From assembly GCA_019636095.1 (NCBI GenBank), contig JAHBYF010000002.1, positions 372,001 to 436,000 of the forward strand: a stretch of DNA of 64,000 nt, read 5' to 3'. The notes beneath the pieces were generated by a model. It did no database searches. It was not told the DNA's origin and worked only from the letters and a program-made list of their open reading frames with translations. This DNA is from Hyphomonadaceae bacterium. Lineage in GTDB: Bacteria > Pseudomonadota > Alphaproteobacteria > Caulobacterales > Aquidulcibacteraceae. A program made the position numbers and the translations under genes. Position 1 is the stretch's first letter, and each line of letters starts with the position of its first letter. Below are positions 8,306-17,718 of the stretch, piece by piece.

Positions 8306-11300
8306 TCAGATCACCCTTTCCACACCGCGCGCAGCTTTCAATGCCGCCCGTGCGCTTGGACTGCCAGAGGCCAGGCGCTTCGTGTCGAGCTCGATTTCGC
8401 GGCCATCTTTGAGCCGAAGAACAAGGTGCAACGGTCGCGCCTCTCCAGGCTGAGCTCTTGGCAGTGAAGCAAGCGTTTGGACCAACAAATCGAGCGGCGC
8501 GCCCTCCTTCAGCACGATCCGCAGATCGTCGCCGATCCGCGCTTCCGCCGCCTCCACCGGTTCGAACGAGTCAGCCGCGAGCTTCAAATCCCCATCGCGC
8601 CACCGCACCCTGCCCCGAAATCCGAACGCCTTGCCCACCTCAATAACGTCGCGCGCGGCTTGGACGTTTTCGGGCATAATCATGCCTTCAAAATCACCCG
8701 TCGGGTCGGACATTGACACAAAAGCGAGCGTGCCGCCGGACATCGCTGGACGGTATTGAACGCGGCGCACAACGCCCGCCATCATGTAAGCCCGCGGCTC
8801 TGTTTCGCCTTCTTCGACAATATCGGCATAACTCGAATAGCGCTCACCGGCATCAACGAAGAAATCGGAAAGTGGATGACCCGAAAGGTAGAAGCCCACG
8901 CTTTCGCGCTCGGCATCAAGCCGATCTTGCGCCGACCATGCCGGCGCCTTTGGGAAAGCTGGGCGTGCGCTTGGTTCTTCAGCGCCAAAGAGACTCGCTT
9001 GCGCGCTCGCGCGCTCCTCGGCAACCCGCTGGGCGTACGCCGAGATCATTTCACATGCGGCGAGCGCTCGCGCGCGATCTGGTTCCATCGCGTCGAGTGC
9101 ACCCGCTTTCGCCAAATTTTCAAGCTGCCGACGATTGATAGACTTCGCGTCAATCCGTTCCGCGAAATCGTAAAGCGCCTTGAATTGGCCGCCGCGCTTA
9201 CGTTCCGCGACAACACTTTCCATCGCAGCCAGCCCCACATTGCGAACAGCACCCAACGCATAGCGCACGGCCAAGCCGTCTTCTGTCCGCTCGACGTTGA
9301 AATCGGCCTCAGAGTGATTGAGGTCCGGCGGCAACATCGTGACTTTGATCCGCTTCGCGTCTTGCACAAAGCTCGCAAGCTTGTCTGAGTTCGAAAGATC
9401 AAGGCTCATTGATGCGGCGATGAAATCAACCGGGTAATGCGCTTTGAGATAGGCGGTCTGGTACGCAACGACGGCATAGGCGGCCGCATGCGATTTGTTA
9501 AAGCCGTAGCCTGCGAACTCTTCCACAAGATCGAATATGTGCGAGGCAAGATTTTCGCCGACACCGCGCTCCTTCGCGCCCTCGATGAAGCGCGATTTCT
9601 GCTTGGCCATTTCGGCGGGCTGCTTCTTGCCCATGGCGCGGCGGAGCAAGTCGGCTTCACCGAGCGAGTAGCCCGACAGCACCTGCGCAATTTGCATCAC
9701 TTGCTCTTGATAGACAATAACGCCGTACGTCTCTTCCAAGATCGGCTTCAACGATTCGTGCAGATAATCCGGCAGTTCACGGCCATGCTTGACGTTGGCG
9801 AAGCGGTCGATGTTCTTCATCGGCCCAGGCCGATAGAGCGAGATCAGCGCGATCACGTCTTCGAGGCAGGTGGGTTTCACCTTGCGCAGTGTGTCGCGCA
9901 TGCCCTGGCCTTCGAGTTGGAAGACGCCGAAGGTGAGGCCGGACTGAAGCAGCTGATAGGTTCTCTCGTCGCTATAGTCGCCAGTGTTGAGACTGATTTT
10001 CTCGTTGCGCGCTTCAATGAACTTTATCGCGCGATCGATCACCGTCAGCGTCTTGAGACCTAAGAAGTCGAACTTCACGAGACCCGCGGCCTCGACCCAC
10101 TTCATGTTGAACTGGGTAGCAGGCAGGTGGGCGCGCGGATCGCGATAGAGCGGCACCAGTTCACTGAGCGGCCTGTCGCCGATGACAATGCCGGCCGCGT
10201 GCGTCGAGGCGTTGCGATAAAGGCCTTCCAGCTGCAGCGCCGTGTCGATGAGGTTCCGGACCTCCGCCTCATTGCGCTTGGCTTCCTGCAGCTTCGGCTC
10301 GATCTCCATGGCCTGCGCAAGGGTCACTGGATTGGCAGGGTTCGCCGGAACGAGCTTGGCCAGTTTGTCTACCTGCCCAAACGGCAATTGCATCACCCGG
10401 CCGACATCGCGCAGCACCGCACGCGCCTGCAGCGTGCCGAACGTGATGATGTGGGCAACGCGGTCCTCGCCGTATTTGTTCTTCACATACTCAATCACTT
10501 CACCGCGACGTTCTTGGCAGAAGTCGATATCGAAGTCCGGCATCGAGACACGTTCAGGATTGAGGAAACGCTCGAACAATAGTCCCCAGCGCAGCGGATC
10601 GAGGTCCGTAATTGTCAGCGCCCACGCAACGACCGAGCCGGCGCCTGAACCGCGGCCAGGCCCCACAGGTATCCCGTGCGACTTCGCCCATTTGATGAAG
10701 TCCGACACGATCAGGAAATAGCCGGGGAACTGCATCTGAGTGATGACTTGCAGTTCGAAAGCGAGCCGCTTCTCATAGTCCGCGACTGGCGCAGCGAGGT
10801 TTTCTCCAAGCGCCTTTATGCGCTCCTTCAATCCCGCTTCCGCCTGGGCCTTCAATTCCGCGGCCTCGTCTCGGCCGCGTTTTGTATCGAAACGCGGCAA
10901 GATCGGCTTGCGCTTTTCGACCTTGAAGGCTGTCCGCCGCGCAATCTCGATGGTGTTTTCGATGGCTTCCGGCAAATCAGAGAAGAGTTCGCCCATCTCT
11001 TCAGCGGAACGGAAATAGTGTTGATGCGTGACTCGTGGCCGATCCTCCTCGCCGAGGTATGACGAGGCCGCAATACACATCAGCGCGTCATGGGCGCCGT
11101 GATCCGTCTTCCTCTGAAAGCGAATGTCATTGGTCGCGACAATGGGAAGTCCGAGATCGTACGCCATCTCCAACAAAGCCGCCTCAGTCTCGGCCTCAAT
11201 CACTTCGCCGTGGCGTTGGAGTTCGACATAAAGCCGGCCCGGAAACGCACCGCCAAGTTGCTTCAATATCTCGATCGCTTCATCGCCCTTGCCCGCAGCG

Positions 11301-11719
11301 ATCATAGGCGCCAGCGCGCCATCGCCACCACCCGTCAAGGCGATCAAACCTTCGGCGTGATCAAGCACTCGTGCGAACGGCACGTTCGGATCGTCATGTG
11401 ACTCAGCCTCAAGATATGCCGCGCTCGACAGCTTCATCAGATTTGCGTAGCCGGCGCCATTCTGTGCGAGCAAAGCGACGGTGCCCGCCAACCCATGTTC
11501 GCCACGTACGTCCAGCGCAAGGCCAACAATCGGTTGAATACCGAGCTCGGCCGCCGACTCCGAAAACTCAAGCGCGCCGAACATATTGTTCGCGTCCGTC
11601 AGCGCCAGCGCCGGCATGTCGTGCTTCGCAGCGATCTTCGCCAGCGATTTGACCTGTATGGCGCTCTGCAACAGCGAATAAGCCGAACGAGCGCGAAGGT
11701 GAATAAAAGGCGGGGCCAT
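8306..11719 (-). CDS. dnaE: DNA polymerase III subunit alpha
   Basis: The replicative polymerase catalytic subunit (1137 aa; family about 1150). An N-terminal PHP domain begins FIHLRARSAYSLL. The C-family polymerase domain follows with GPGRGSGAGSVVAWAL, the catalytic PDFDIDF motif and GFNKSHAAAYAVVAYQTAYLK in shorter pieces. A helix-hairpin-helix region and an OB-fold region (MAGVVRRVQ) end the protein. The usual PHP histidine in the first motif (HxS-Y in E. coli) is Arg here, so the PHP domain is probably not a working nuclease. I chose the ATG at 11719 over an in-frame GTG at 11734: GAGA precedes the ATG, while the GTG has no ribosome-binding site. It is last in a run following lolD. Confidence 0.97.
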   Translation of the reverse strand: MAPPFIHLRARSAYSLLQSAIQVKSLAKIAAKHDMPALALTDANNMFGALEFSESAAELGIQPIVGLALDVRGEHGLAGTVALLAQNGAGYANLMKLSSAAYLEAESHDDPNVPFARVLDHAEGLIALTGGGDGALAPMIAAGKGDEAIEILKQLGGAFPGRLYVELQRHGEVIEAETEAALLEMAYDLGLPIVATNDIRFQRKTDHGAHDALMCIAASSYLGEEDRPRVTHQHYFRSAEEMGELFSDLPEAIENTIEIARRTAFKVEKRKPILPRFDTKRGRDEAAELKAQAEAGLKERIKALGENLAAPVADYEKRLAFELQVITQMQFPGYFLIVSDFIKWAKSHGIPVGPGRGSGAGSVVAWALTITDLDPLRWGLLFERFLNPERVSMPDFDIDFCQERRGEVIEYVKNKYGEDRVAHIITFGTLQARAVLRDVGRVMQLPFGQVDKLAKLVPANPANPVTLAQAMEIEPKLQEAKRNEAEVRNLIDTALQLEGLYRNASTHAAGIVIGDRPLSELVPLYRDPRAHLPATQFNMKWVEAAGLVKFDFLGLKTLTVIDRAIKFIEARNEKISLNTGDYSDERTYQLLQSGLTFGVFQLEGQGMRDTLRKVKPTCLEDVIALISLYRPGPMKNIDRFANVKHGRELPDYLHESLKPILEETYGVIVYQEQVMQIAQVLSGYSLGEADLLRRAMGKKQPAEMAKQKSRFIEGAKERGVGENLASHIFDLVEEFAGYGFNKSHAAAYAVVAYQTAYLKAHYPVDFIAASMSLDLSNSDKLASFVQDAKRIKVTMLPPDLNHSEADFNVERTEDGLAVRYALGAVRNVGLAAMESVVAERKRGGQFKALYDFAERIDAKSINRRQLENLAKAGALDAMEPDRARALAACEMISAYAQRVAEERASAQASLFGAEEPSARPAFPKAPAWSAQDRLDAERESVGFYLSGHPLSDFFVDAGERYSSYADIVEEGETEPRAYMMAGVVRRVQYRPAMSGGTLAFVSMSDPTGDFEGMIMPENVQAARDVIEVGKAFGFRGRVRWRDGDLKLAADSFEPVEAAEARIGDDLRIVLKEGAPLDLLVQTLASLPRAQPGEARPLHLVLRLKDGREIELDTKRLASGSPSARAALKAARGVERVI

Positions 11720-11770
11720 GTGATTCTCTGCCACAAAGATAGGCGCTCACACGTCCCGCCCGAACCCCAG

Positions 11771-12472
11771 TTAGCTGCGCTGAATGAGCTTTGCGTGATC
11801 CAGAGCCATCACCCGGTCCATGAATTTGGCTAGTTCGAGGTTATGAGTGGCGATCAGCGCTGCCGCCCCTTCGTTGCGTACCAGATCAGACAACGCGCCA
11901 AACACGGTGGTTGAAGTGTCCGGGTCCAAGTTGCCGGTCGGTTCGTCGGCCAGGATCAGGATCGGGTTGTTGATCATGGCGCGGGCGATCGCCACTCGTT
12001 GCTGCTCACCACCGGACAATTGCGCAGGCTGGTGATGGATGCGGTCCGCGAGCCCCATAGTGCCCAACAAACGCTCAGCCTCCTCCATCGCTTGTTTGCG
12101 TTTCCGGCCAGCGATCAAGGCTGGGAGCGCCACGTTATGAATGGCGTCAAACTCCGGCAGGAGGTGATGGAATTGGTACACAAAGCCGATGCGGTTGCGC
12201 CGAATAGCGGTGCGTTGGCCATCGTTCAGATCCCACGCGGATTCGCCTTCAATCCAGACATCACCGCCACTCGGTCCCTCCAGCAAACCTGCCGCATGCA
12301 ACAAAGATGACTTGCCAGAGCCCGACGGTCCTATCAGTCCGACGATCTCTCCGGGCGCAATATCCAAATTCACACCATCGAGAACGGTGAGCGTGCTGGC
12401 GCCGGATTCGTAAATTCGGCTCACATTGTCGAGGCGCAGGATGGATTGTCTGGGTTGTGGAGCGTTACTCAT
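11771..12472 (-). CDS. lolD: lipoprotein-releasing system ATP-binding protein LolD
   Basis: LolD powers extraction of mature lipoproteins from the inner membrane for transfer to LolA. The 233-aa ABC ATPase has a Walker A motif GPSGSGKSS, the ABC signature LSGGEQQRVAIARA, and Walker B ILILADEPTGNLD followed by an H-loop in IATHNLELA. GFVYQFHHLLPEFDA after Walker A is typical of the LolD/MacB group. Its start overlaps the end of lolC by 8 bp, so the transporter parts are coupled. Confidence 0.95.
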   Translation of the reverse strand: MSNAPQPRQSILRLDNVSRIYESGASTLTVLDGVNLDIAPGEIVGLIGPSGSGKSSLLHAAGLLEGPSGGDVWIEGESAWDLNDGQRTAIRRNRIGFVYQFHHLLPEFDAIHNVALPALIAGRKRKQAMEEAERLLGTMGLADRIHHQPAQLSGGEQQRVAIARAMINNPILILADEPTGNLDPDTSTTVFGALSDLVRNEGAAALIATHNLELAKFMDRVMALDHAKLIQRS

Positions 12473-13742
12473 AACGAAGCGCCTCCACCGGATCGAAGCG
12501 TGAAGCCCACCACGATGTGAGCAAAGTGGCAGAGAAAGTCACCAGGATGGTGAAGATGGAGATGCCGAGGACCTCTGCCCACTCCACGCGCGCGGGCAGT
12601 GTTTCGAGCGAATAGACCGTCCCCGGGAAGACATCGAAGCCCGTTGTGTCTTGGATGAAGTTTTGGATTGCCTCGATATTGAGGCAGAAGCCCACCCCGA
12701 AAAGCAGGCCGAGACTTAGCCCGATCATGCCAAGACTGGCGCTGGCCATGAAGAACACGCGCATGATTGCGCCCTTCGTAGCGCCCATCGTCCGTAGAAT
12801 CGCGATGTCTCGGCTCTTGTTCTTCACCAGCATGATAAGACCGGTGACGATATTGAGCGCAGCGATGGCGACCAGAATCATAAGAATCAGGCGCATCACA
12901 TTGCGCTCAACAACGAGCGCGTCCGATAGGCCCTGACTCTTGGCGCGCCAATCGTAGACATAGATGTCTGGCCCCAAGCGCGACCGCAGATCCATCATGA
13001 TCTGAGCCGAACGGTCGGGATCGCGAATGCGTATCTCCAGTTCGTCCGCTCCGTTGCCGCGGCCGAAGAGAATTTGCGCCTGTTCGATCGGCATGTAGAC
13101 AAGCGCCGAGTCGAATTCGGCCATGCCAACACTGAATACGCCGCCGATGAGAAAAGACTTCCGACGCGGCGTTAAGCCAAATGGCGTCGCCGCCCCCTGG
13201 GGCGACAGGATCGAAATCGCCATGTTTTCAGCAGCACCCAGAGAGGCCGCGAGCCGGTCCCCGATCAGAATGCTTGGCGACTCCACGCCCTCAAAATTCT
13301 CGAAGCCGCCACCGCTGCGGATGCTATCGGCAACGATCGGCAGCGCTTGCAGATCCTCGCGCCTGATGCCGCGCACAATGACGCCAGCTGCAATCCCGTC
13401 AGGAGATGTTGCGAGCGCTTGTGCGTTGATGATCGGCGCCACGTGCACAACGTCAGGAACCTCACGCGCAAGCGCCGCGAGACGTTCAATCTCACCGTTC
13501 GGCATGTTGTGTACGTCGACATAGACGTGACCATTCACACCCAAGATCCGGGACAGAAGCGTTTCCCGGAAGCCGTTCATCACCGACATCGTGATAATGA
13601 GCGCCATTACCGCGAGCGTTATGGCGATGACTGAAATCACCGAGATGAGCGCAACACCGCCATGCGCGCGTTTGGCGCGGAGATAGCGCCCCGCGAGCAT
13701 GCGCTCGAACAGGCCGAACGGCGCGCTTCTTCCATTGCTCAT
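12465..13742 (-). CDS. lolC: lipoprotein-releasing system transmembrane protein LolC/LolE
   Basis: The membrane component of the LolCDE lipoprotein exporter. The 425-aa protein has the FtsX/MacB layout: one N-terminal transmembrane helix (GGVALISVISVIAITLAVMALI), a large periplasmic domain of about 220 residues, and three C-terminal helices with the FtsX block LVKNKSRDIAILRTMGAT. The N-terminal PFGLFERMLAGRYLRAKR is typical of LolC. The frame is open to 13907 but overlaps proS; the ATG at 13742 shares a base with the proS stop (TGATG). Only one LolC/E gene is present, as usual in alphaproteobacteria, so it probably forms a homodimer. Confidence 0.93.
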   Translation of the reverse strand: MSNGRSAPFGLFERMLAGRYLRAKRAHGGVALISVISVIAITLAVMALIITMSVMNGFRETLLSRILGVNGHVYVDVHNMPNGEIERLAALAREVPDVVHVAPIINAQALATSPDGIAAGVIVRGIRREDLQALPIVADSIRSGGGFENFEGVESPSILIGDRLAASLGAAENMAISILSPQGAATPFGLTPRRKSFLIGGVFSVGMAEFDSALVYMPIEQAQILFGRGNGADELEIRIRDPDRSAQIMMDLRSRLGPDIYVYDWRAKSQGLSDALVVERNVMRLILMILVAIAALNIVTGLIMLVKNKSRDIAILRTMGATKGAIMRVFFMASASLGMIGLSLGLLFGVGFCLNIEAIQNFIQDTTGFDVFPGTVYSLETLPARVEWAEVLGISIFTILVTFSATLLTSWWASRFDPVEALRYE

Positions 13743-15274
13743 CAATAGGCTCTTGCGATCAGAATTTCTTCTACGGCTGGAGCGCCGCTGAAGATGCACT
13801 TGCCGAACGATGACGGTTGCGCGGCCGGAGCATTGCGGATGGTCAGCTTCAGGGCTTTCAGGCGGATCCCCACTTGTTCCAACGCAGCGCCGGTTGGCCG
13901 CGACCACTGAACGCGCGCCCAGCCCTTGAGCTCGCCGTCTTTGTCCTCGGTTCCGTAGTACTTTTCTATGTCGGCGAAGGTCGCGAAATCGCCACGGATG
14001 TTTCCATCCAGTCGGGTCTTGGCCTCGTCGTACAATTCTTTCTGCGTGGCTTCCAACAATCCTGCCGCCTGCGCAACAAAGTCGGCGCGAGCGAGAGTGT
14101 GCGACTTGATCTTTTCACCTTCGCGCAGTGCATTGCGCTTAATAAACGTCACGTTGCCACCAGCGGCGTCACGTGGGCCAATCTCACAAATCAGTGGTGC
14201 ACCGCGGCGGACCCAGTCCCAGCGTTTGTCTGCGGGGCGGGCATCTTTGGTGTCGACATAAGCGCGCACAGCGAAGCCAAACGCCGTAAGCTTGTTCAAC
14301 TCGCTGACTAGCGACGTGCAGTAGTCTTTTAGCTCTTCGTCTTCCGGTTTGCCACGCAGCATGGGCACGATAACGATCTGCCTCGGTGCGATTGCGGGCG
14401 GTGTACGCAGGCCATCATCATCGCCATGAGTCATGATCACGCCGCCAATCAGGCGGGTCGAGACGCCCCAAGATGTGGTGTGAGCGAGCGTCATCCCGCC
14501 TTCTTTGTCTTGGTAGCGAATATTCTGCGCCTCGGCGAAGTGCGTTCCGAGATAATGGGACGTCCCGGCCTGTAAGGCCTTTCCATCCTGCATCATCGCT
14601 TCGATTGAATAGGTCCGTTCGGCGCCAGGAAAGCGCTCATTCTCCGGCTTCTCACCAGCTACGACCGGGAGCGCCAAGAAGTCTTCCGCAAAACTACGGT
14701 AGATTTCGAGCGCCACCATCGTCTCATCCATCGCATCGGCTTCATCGACGTGCGCTGTGTGGCCTTCCTGCCAGAGAAACTCCGCCGTGCGCAGGAACAT
14801 GCGGGTCCGCATCTCCCAGCGCATGACGTTGGCCCACTGGTTCAACTTCAGTGGCAAATCACGATACGATTTCACCCAGCGGCTAAACGCATCGCCAATA
14901 ATCGTCTCGGACGTCGGGCGGATGATGAAGGGTTCGGCCAATTCCGCCTCGGGATCGGGCTTAAGTGAGCCGTCGATCTTCTTCAGCCGATGATGGGTGA
15001 CGACCGCCATCTCTTTGGCAAAGCCATCAACGTGATCGGCTTCCTTGGCGATAAAACCCAGTGGGATCAGCAGCGGGAAGTAATAATTGTCGTGACCGCT
15101 TTCTTTGATGCGGCGGTCGAGCTCGCCCTGGATACGCTCCCAGATGCCGTAGCCCCAGGGCTTGATGATCATGCAGCCACGGGTCGGCGACAGCTCCGCC
15201 AAGTCCGCTTCACGGACGACGGCCTGATACCATTCGGGAAAATCTTCGGCGCGCGTGACCTTTAGCGCATGCAT
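13742..15274 (-). CDS. proS: prolyl-tRNA synthetase, archaeal/eukaryotic type (ProS type 3)
   Basis: Charges tRNA-Pro. The 510-aa protein is clearly of the archaeal/eukaryotic architecture: EDFPEWYQAVVREADLAE, SPTRGCMIIKPWGYGIWERI, FIIRPTSETIIGDAFSRW, LPLKLNQWANVMRWEMRTR, FLRTAEFLWQEGHTAH, an anticodon-binding domain beginning APRQIVIVPM, and a C-terminal zinc-domain-like extension ending in Tyr, as this type typically does. There is no bacterial editing insertion between motifs 2 and 3. The Cys ligands of the zinc domain are mostly absent (one Cys, in GKCIFSG). Most alphaproteobacteria carry a short bacterial-type ProRS at this position between DUF1467 and lolC. An AAGGAA Shine-Dalgarno precedes the ATG. 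Confidence 0.95.
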   Translation of the reverse strand: MHALKVTRAEDFPEWYQAVVREADLAELSPTRGCMIIKPWGYGIWERIQGELDRRIKESGHDNYYFPLLIPLGFIAKEADHVDGFAKEMAVVTHHRLKKIDGSLKPDPEAELAEPFIIRPTSETIIGDAFSRWVKSYRDLPLKLNQWANVMRWEMRTRMFLRTAEFLWQEGHTAHVDEADAMDETMVALEIYRSFAEDFLALPVVAGEKPENERFPGAERTYSIEAMMQDGKALQAGTSHYLGTHFAEAQNIRYQDKEGGMTLAHTTSWGVSTRLIGGVIMTHGDDDGLRTPPAIAPRQIVIVPMLRGKPEDEELKDYCTSLVSELNKLTAFGFAVRAYVDTKDARPADKRWDWVRRGAPLICEIGPRDAAGGNVTFIKRNALREGEKIKSHTLARADFVAQAAGLLEATQKELYDEAKTRLDGNIRGDFATFADIEKYYGTEDKDGELKGWARVQWSRPTGAALEQVGIRLKALKLTIRNAPAAQPSSFGKCIFSGAPAVEEILIARAY

Positions 15275-15334
15275 AGGTGGGAATTCCTTTCGGGCGTCTG
15301 GATAGACTGCGCCGGACGCCGCCGCAACGCGGCC

Positions 15335-15583
15335 TTACGGCCCGCGCATGTGCCAAAGGTCCACCGAAATGCCCCAGGCCACCGCCAGCCATACGATGGC
15401 AGCGATCCCAGCCGCATAGAGCGCCTTCCTGCGCAGGTTGTGCACCCGCGGGGCGCCCCGCTCCGTGCCCGGCACTGTCTCTTCGCCGGCCTCGTGATGG
15501 CTCTGAGCACCCATGGGCAACATCAAGAAGAACGAGAGCCACCAAGCGATCACGTAGATCGCGATTCCGAGAAAAACGTTCAT
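15335..15583 (-). CDS. DUF1467 family membrane protein
   Basis: An 82-aa protein with two transmembrane helices (residues about 4-24, with GIAIYVIAWWLSFFLMLPMG, and about 55-73). Between them is a polar loop with the family motif HEAGEETVPGTERGAPR. DUF1467 is characteristic of alphaproteobacteria and has no assigned function. It starts 4 bp inside the end of mce (ATGA overlap) and sits just upstream of proS, its usual neighbourhood. Confidence 0.85.
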   Translation of the reverse strand: MNVFLGIAIYVIAWWLSFFLMLPMGAQSHHEAGEETVPGTERGAPRVHNLRRKALYAAGIAAIVWLAVAWGISVDLWHMRGP

Positions 15584-16005
15584 CCGTGCGCGGCCTTCGG
15601 CGTTTCCATAAGTTCTATTAGCACGCCGTCGGAGTTCTTGGGGTCTATAAAGATGATGGGTGTGCCATGCGCGCCGATACGTGGCTCATTCAGCACCCGC
15701 GCACCACGCACAATCATCTCGTCACGCGCGACGTAAATATCGTCCACTTCGAAGCAGACGTGGTGTTGTCCTCCGCGAGGGTTCTTCTCGATGAATCTGG
15801 CAATGGGGCTGTCGGCGCCGAGTGGCTCGATCAACTCGATCTGCGAATTCGCAACATTGACGAATGCAAACTTGACGCCCTGAGCGGGCAGTTCGCGCGT
15901 CTCTGTGATGGCGCGTTCGGGCACGCCATAGAGGTCACGATAAGTTGCCTTGGCCGCCTCAATAGAGGGCACGGCAATCCCCACGTGATTCAATCTGCCA
16001 ATCAC
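15580..16005 (-). CDS. mce: methylmalonyl-CoA epimerase
   Basis: Interconverts (S)- and (R)-methylmalonyl-CoA in the propionyl-CoA to succinyl-CoA route. The 141-aa protein has the glyoxalase/VOC double fold. Metal-binding positions are visible at the start (GRLNHVGIAVPSIEAA) and in the second half (GGQHHVCFEVDDI), with the C-terminal EL pair in GVLIELMETPK. Length is typical (about 135-145). It lies 27 bp after rnj in a conserved alphaproteobacterial order. Confidence 0.92.
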   Translation of the reverse strand: MIGRLNHVGIAVPSIEAAKATYRDLYGVPERAITETRELPAQGVKFAFVNVANSQIELIEPLGADSPIARFIEKNPRGGQHHVCFEVDDIYVARDEMIVRGARVLNEPRIGAHGTPIIFIDPKNSDGVLIELMETPKAAHG

Positions 16006-16032
16006 GGTCCTACTCCAAGTTCCCGCCCGACC

Positions 16033-17718
16033 TTAGAGGCGCAGTACCGAAACGTCGACAAGAGGTCTTTTCTTCCAAAGTCTTTCGGCAGTTTTGCGTA
16101 CCGCACGTACAACGCTTGCCTCAATCACGTCGTCGTCGTCACGTTCGGCATGGTTGAGCTTGCTGAAGGCGGCCTTTGCCGTGTCCTCTAGATCCTCAAG
16201 GGCCAGATCTAGGTCCCCTTCATCTGGCATCGTAAGGCCGCGGACCGACACCGTGGGTCCCGCGACAATTGCGTTTTTCGTGTTCAGGGCGAAGGCAATA
16301 TTGACAGCACCTTCCGCCGCCAGACGTTTGCGATCGCGGATCGCGTCGTCCTCGGTTTCGATGATCACATTGCCATCGACGTAAAGCCGCCCGGAAGGCA
16401 CTTCATCTATCACTGCCGCGGGGCCGGGGGCCAAGCGTATCATGTCGCCGTTTCTTGGCGCGACGGTCTCTGGGACCTGCAGCGACTGCGCGAGCTTCAC
16501 ATGCTCGCGAATATGTCGGATTTCTCCATGCACCGGCACGGCGATCCGAGGCCGCGCCCAGGCATACATCTGTTTCAGCTCGTCACGCGCGGGGTGCCCA
16601 GAAACGTGGATCAGATGCTCGTTGTCGGCGGTGATAAGTTCCACGCCGCGATCAAGAAATTGATCATACAGCTGGTGAATAGCCATTTCGTTTCCGGGGA
16701 TAACCCGCGACGAGAAGATCACCGTGTCGCCGTGGCGCAGAACAACGTTGCGATGTTCGCCACGCGCAATCCGCGAAAGCGCCGCGCGCGCCTCGCCCTG
16801 GCTGCCGGTACAGAGAAGAAGCACGTTCTCATCAGGCAACGCACCGATCTCATCTTCATCGATGATCTGTGGCGCGTCCTGCAAAAGGCCGACGCCTTGA
16901 GCGGCGTTGTAGATGCGGTGCATCGAGCGCCCGACAAGGCACGGCGTACGTCCCGCCGCCCGCGCCGCCATCAGCGTGGTTTCCACGCGCGCGACGTTTG
17001 ACGCAAATGCCGTGACAGCCACCTTGCCAGAGCAAGCCTTTATGACCTCGGTCAGCTTCTCGCGGACTTCCGCTTCCGAGCCGGTTGAACCTTCGACCAG
17101 CACATTGGTGCTGTCACACACCATGGCCAGCACGCCTTCTTCGGCCATCGCCCGAAGCTTGGCCTCGTCGGTGGTTTCGCCAATCAACGGGTCTGGGTCG
17201 ATCTTCCAATCACCGGTATGCCAAACAAGCCCGAGCGGCGTTCGGATCGCCAATCCATTCGGTTCGGGGATCGAGTGCGTCAGTGTGACAAAGTCGATCT
17301 CGAAAGGCCCAAGCGTCAGCTGCCCCTTAAGCGGAATTTCCGTGAGTGGCACCTTCTCAAGCAGATTCCGTTCGCGCAATTTCTCGCGCACCAAAGCGGC
17401 GGTGAAAGGCGTGGCATAGACCGGCGCCGGCAAACGTGGCCAGAGCCACCCCAGCGCGCCGATATGATCCTCGTGCGCATGGGTCAGAACGATCGCGATA
17501 ATGTCGTCTCTGTGCTCTTCCAGATACGAAGGATCTGGCAAGATGAGATCGACACCGGGCGTTGTATCTTCTCGTCCGAAGATGACCCCGATATCAACGA
17601 TGATCCATTTCCGCGCGTCGGGCGGGCCGTAACCGTACGCGTTCAGGTTCATGCCGATCTCGCCCGACCCGCCAAGCGGCAGGAAGACCAACTCGTCGTC
17701 AGGCGCGGGCTTGTTCAA
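16033..17718 (-). CDS. rnj: ribonuclease J
   Basis: A metallo-beta-lactamase/beta-CASP nuclease with endo- and 5'-exoribonuclease activity used in mRNA turnover and rRNA maturation. The 561-aa protein starts with [20 protein letters not shown]. It has the zinc motif [13 protein letters not shown], the further ligands in [11 protein letters not shown] and HTGDWKIDP, and the beta-CASP part ending [16 protein letters not shown] and [15 protein letters not shown]-terminal domain of about 100 residues follows. Its ATG overlaps the coaX stop by 4 bp. Confidence 0.95.
   Translation of the reverse strand: MNKPAPDDELVFLPLGGSGEIGMNLNAYGYGPPDARKWIIVDIGVIFGREDTTPGVDLILPDPSYLEEHRDDIIAIVLTHAHEDHIGALGWLWPRLPAPVYATPFTAALVREKLRERNLLEKVPLTEIPLKGQLTLGPFEIDFVTLTHSIPEPNGLAIRTPLGLVWHTGDWKIDPDPLIGETTDEAKLRAMAEEGVLAMVCDSTNVLVEGSTGSEAEVREKLTEVIKACSGKVAVTAFASNVARVETTLMAARAAGRTPCLVGRSMHRIYNAAQGVGLLQDAPQIIDEDEIGALPDENVLLLCTGSQGEARAALSRIARGEHRNVVLRHGDTVIFSSRVIPGNEMAIHQLYDQFLDRGVELITADNEHLIHVSGHPARDELKQMYAWARPRIAVPVHGEIRHIREHVKLAQSLQVPETVAPRNGDMIRLAPGPAAVIDEVPSGRLYVDGNVIIETEDDAIRDRKRLAAEGAVNIAFALNTKNAIVAGPTVSVRGLTMPDEGDLDLALEDLEDTAKAAFSKLNHAERDDDDVIEASVVRAVRKTAERLWKKRPLVDVSVLRL

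Noticed and set aside
9437..10063. Plus-strand frame of over 200 codons inside dnaE
   Set aside because: Antisense to conserved DnaE polymerase motifs, with no ribosome-binding site or family signature.
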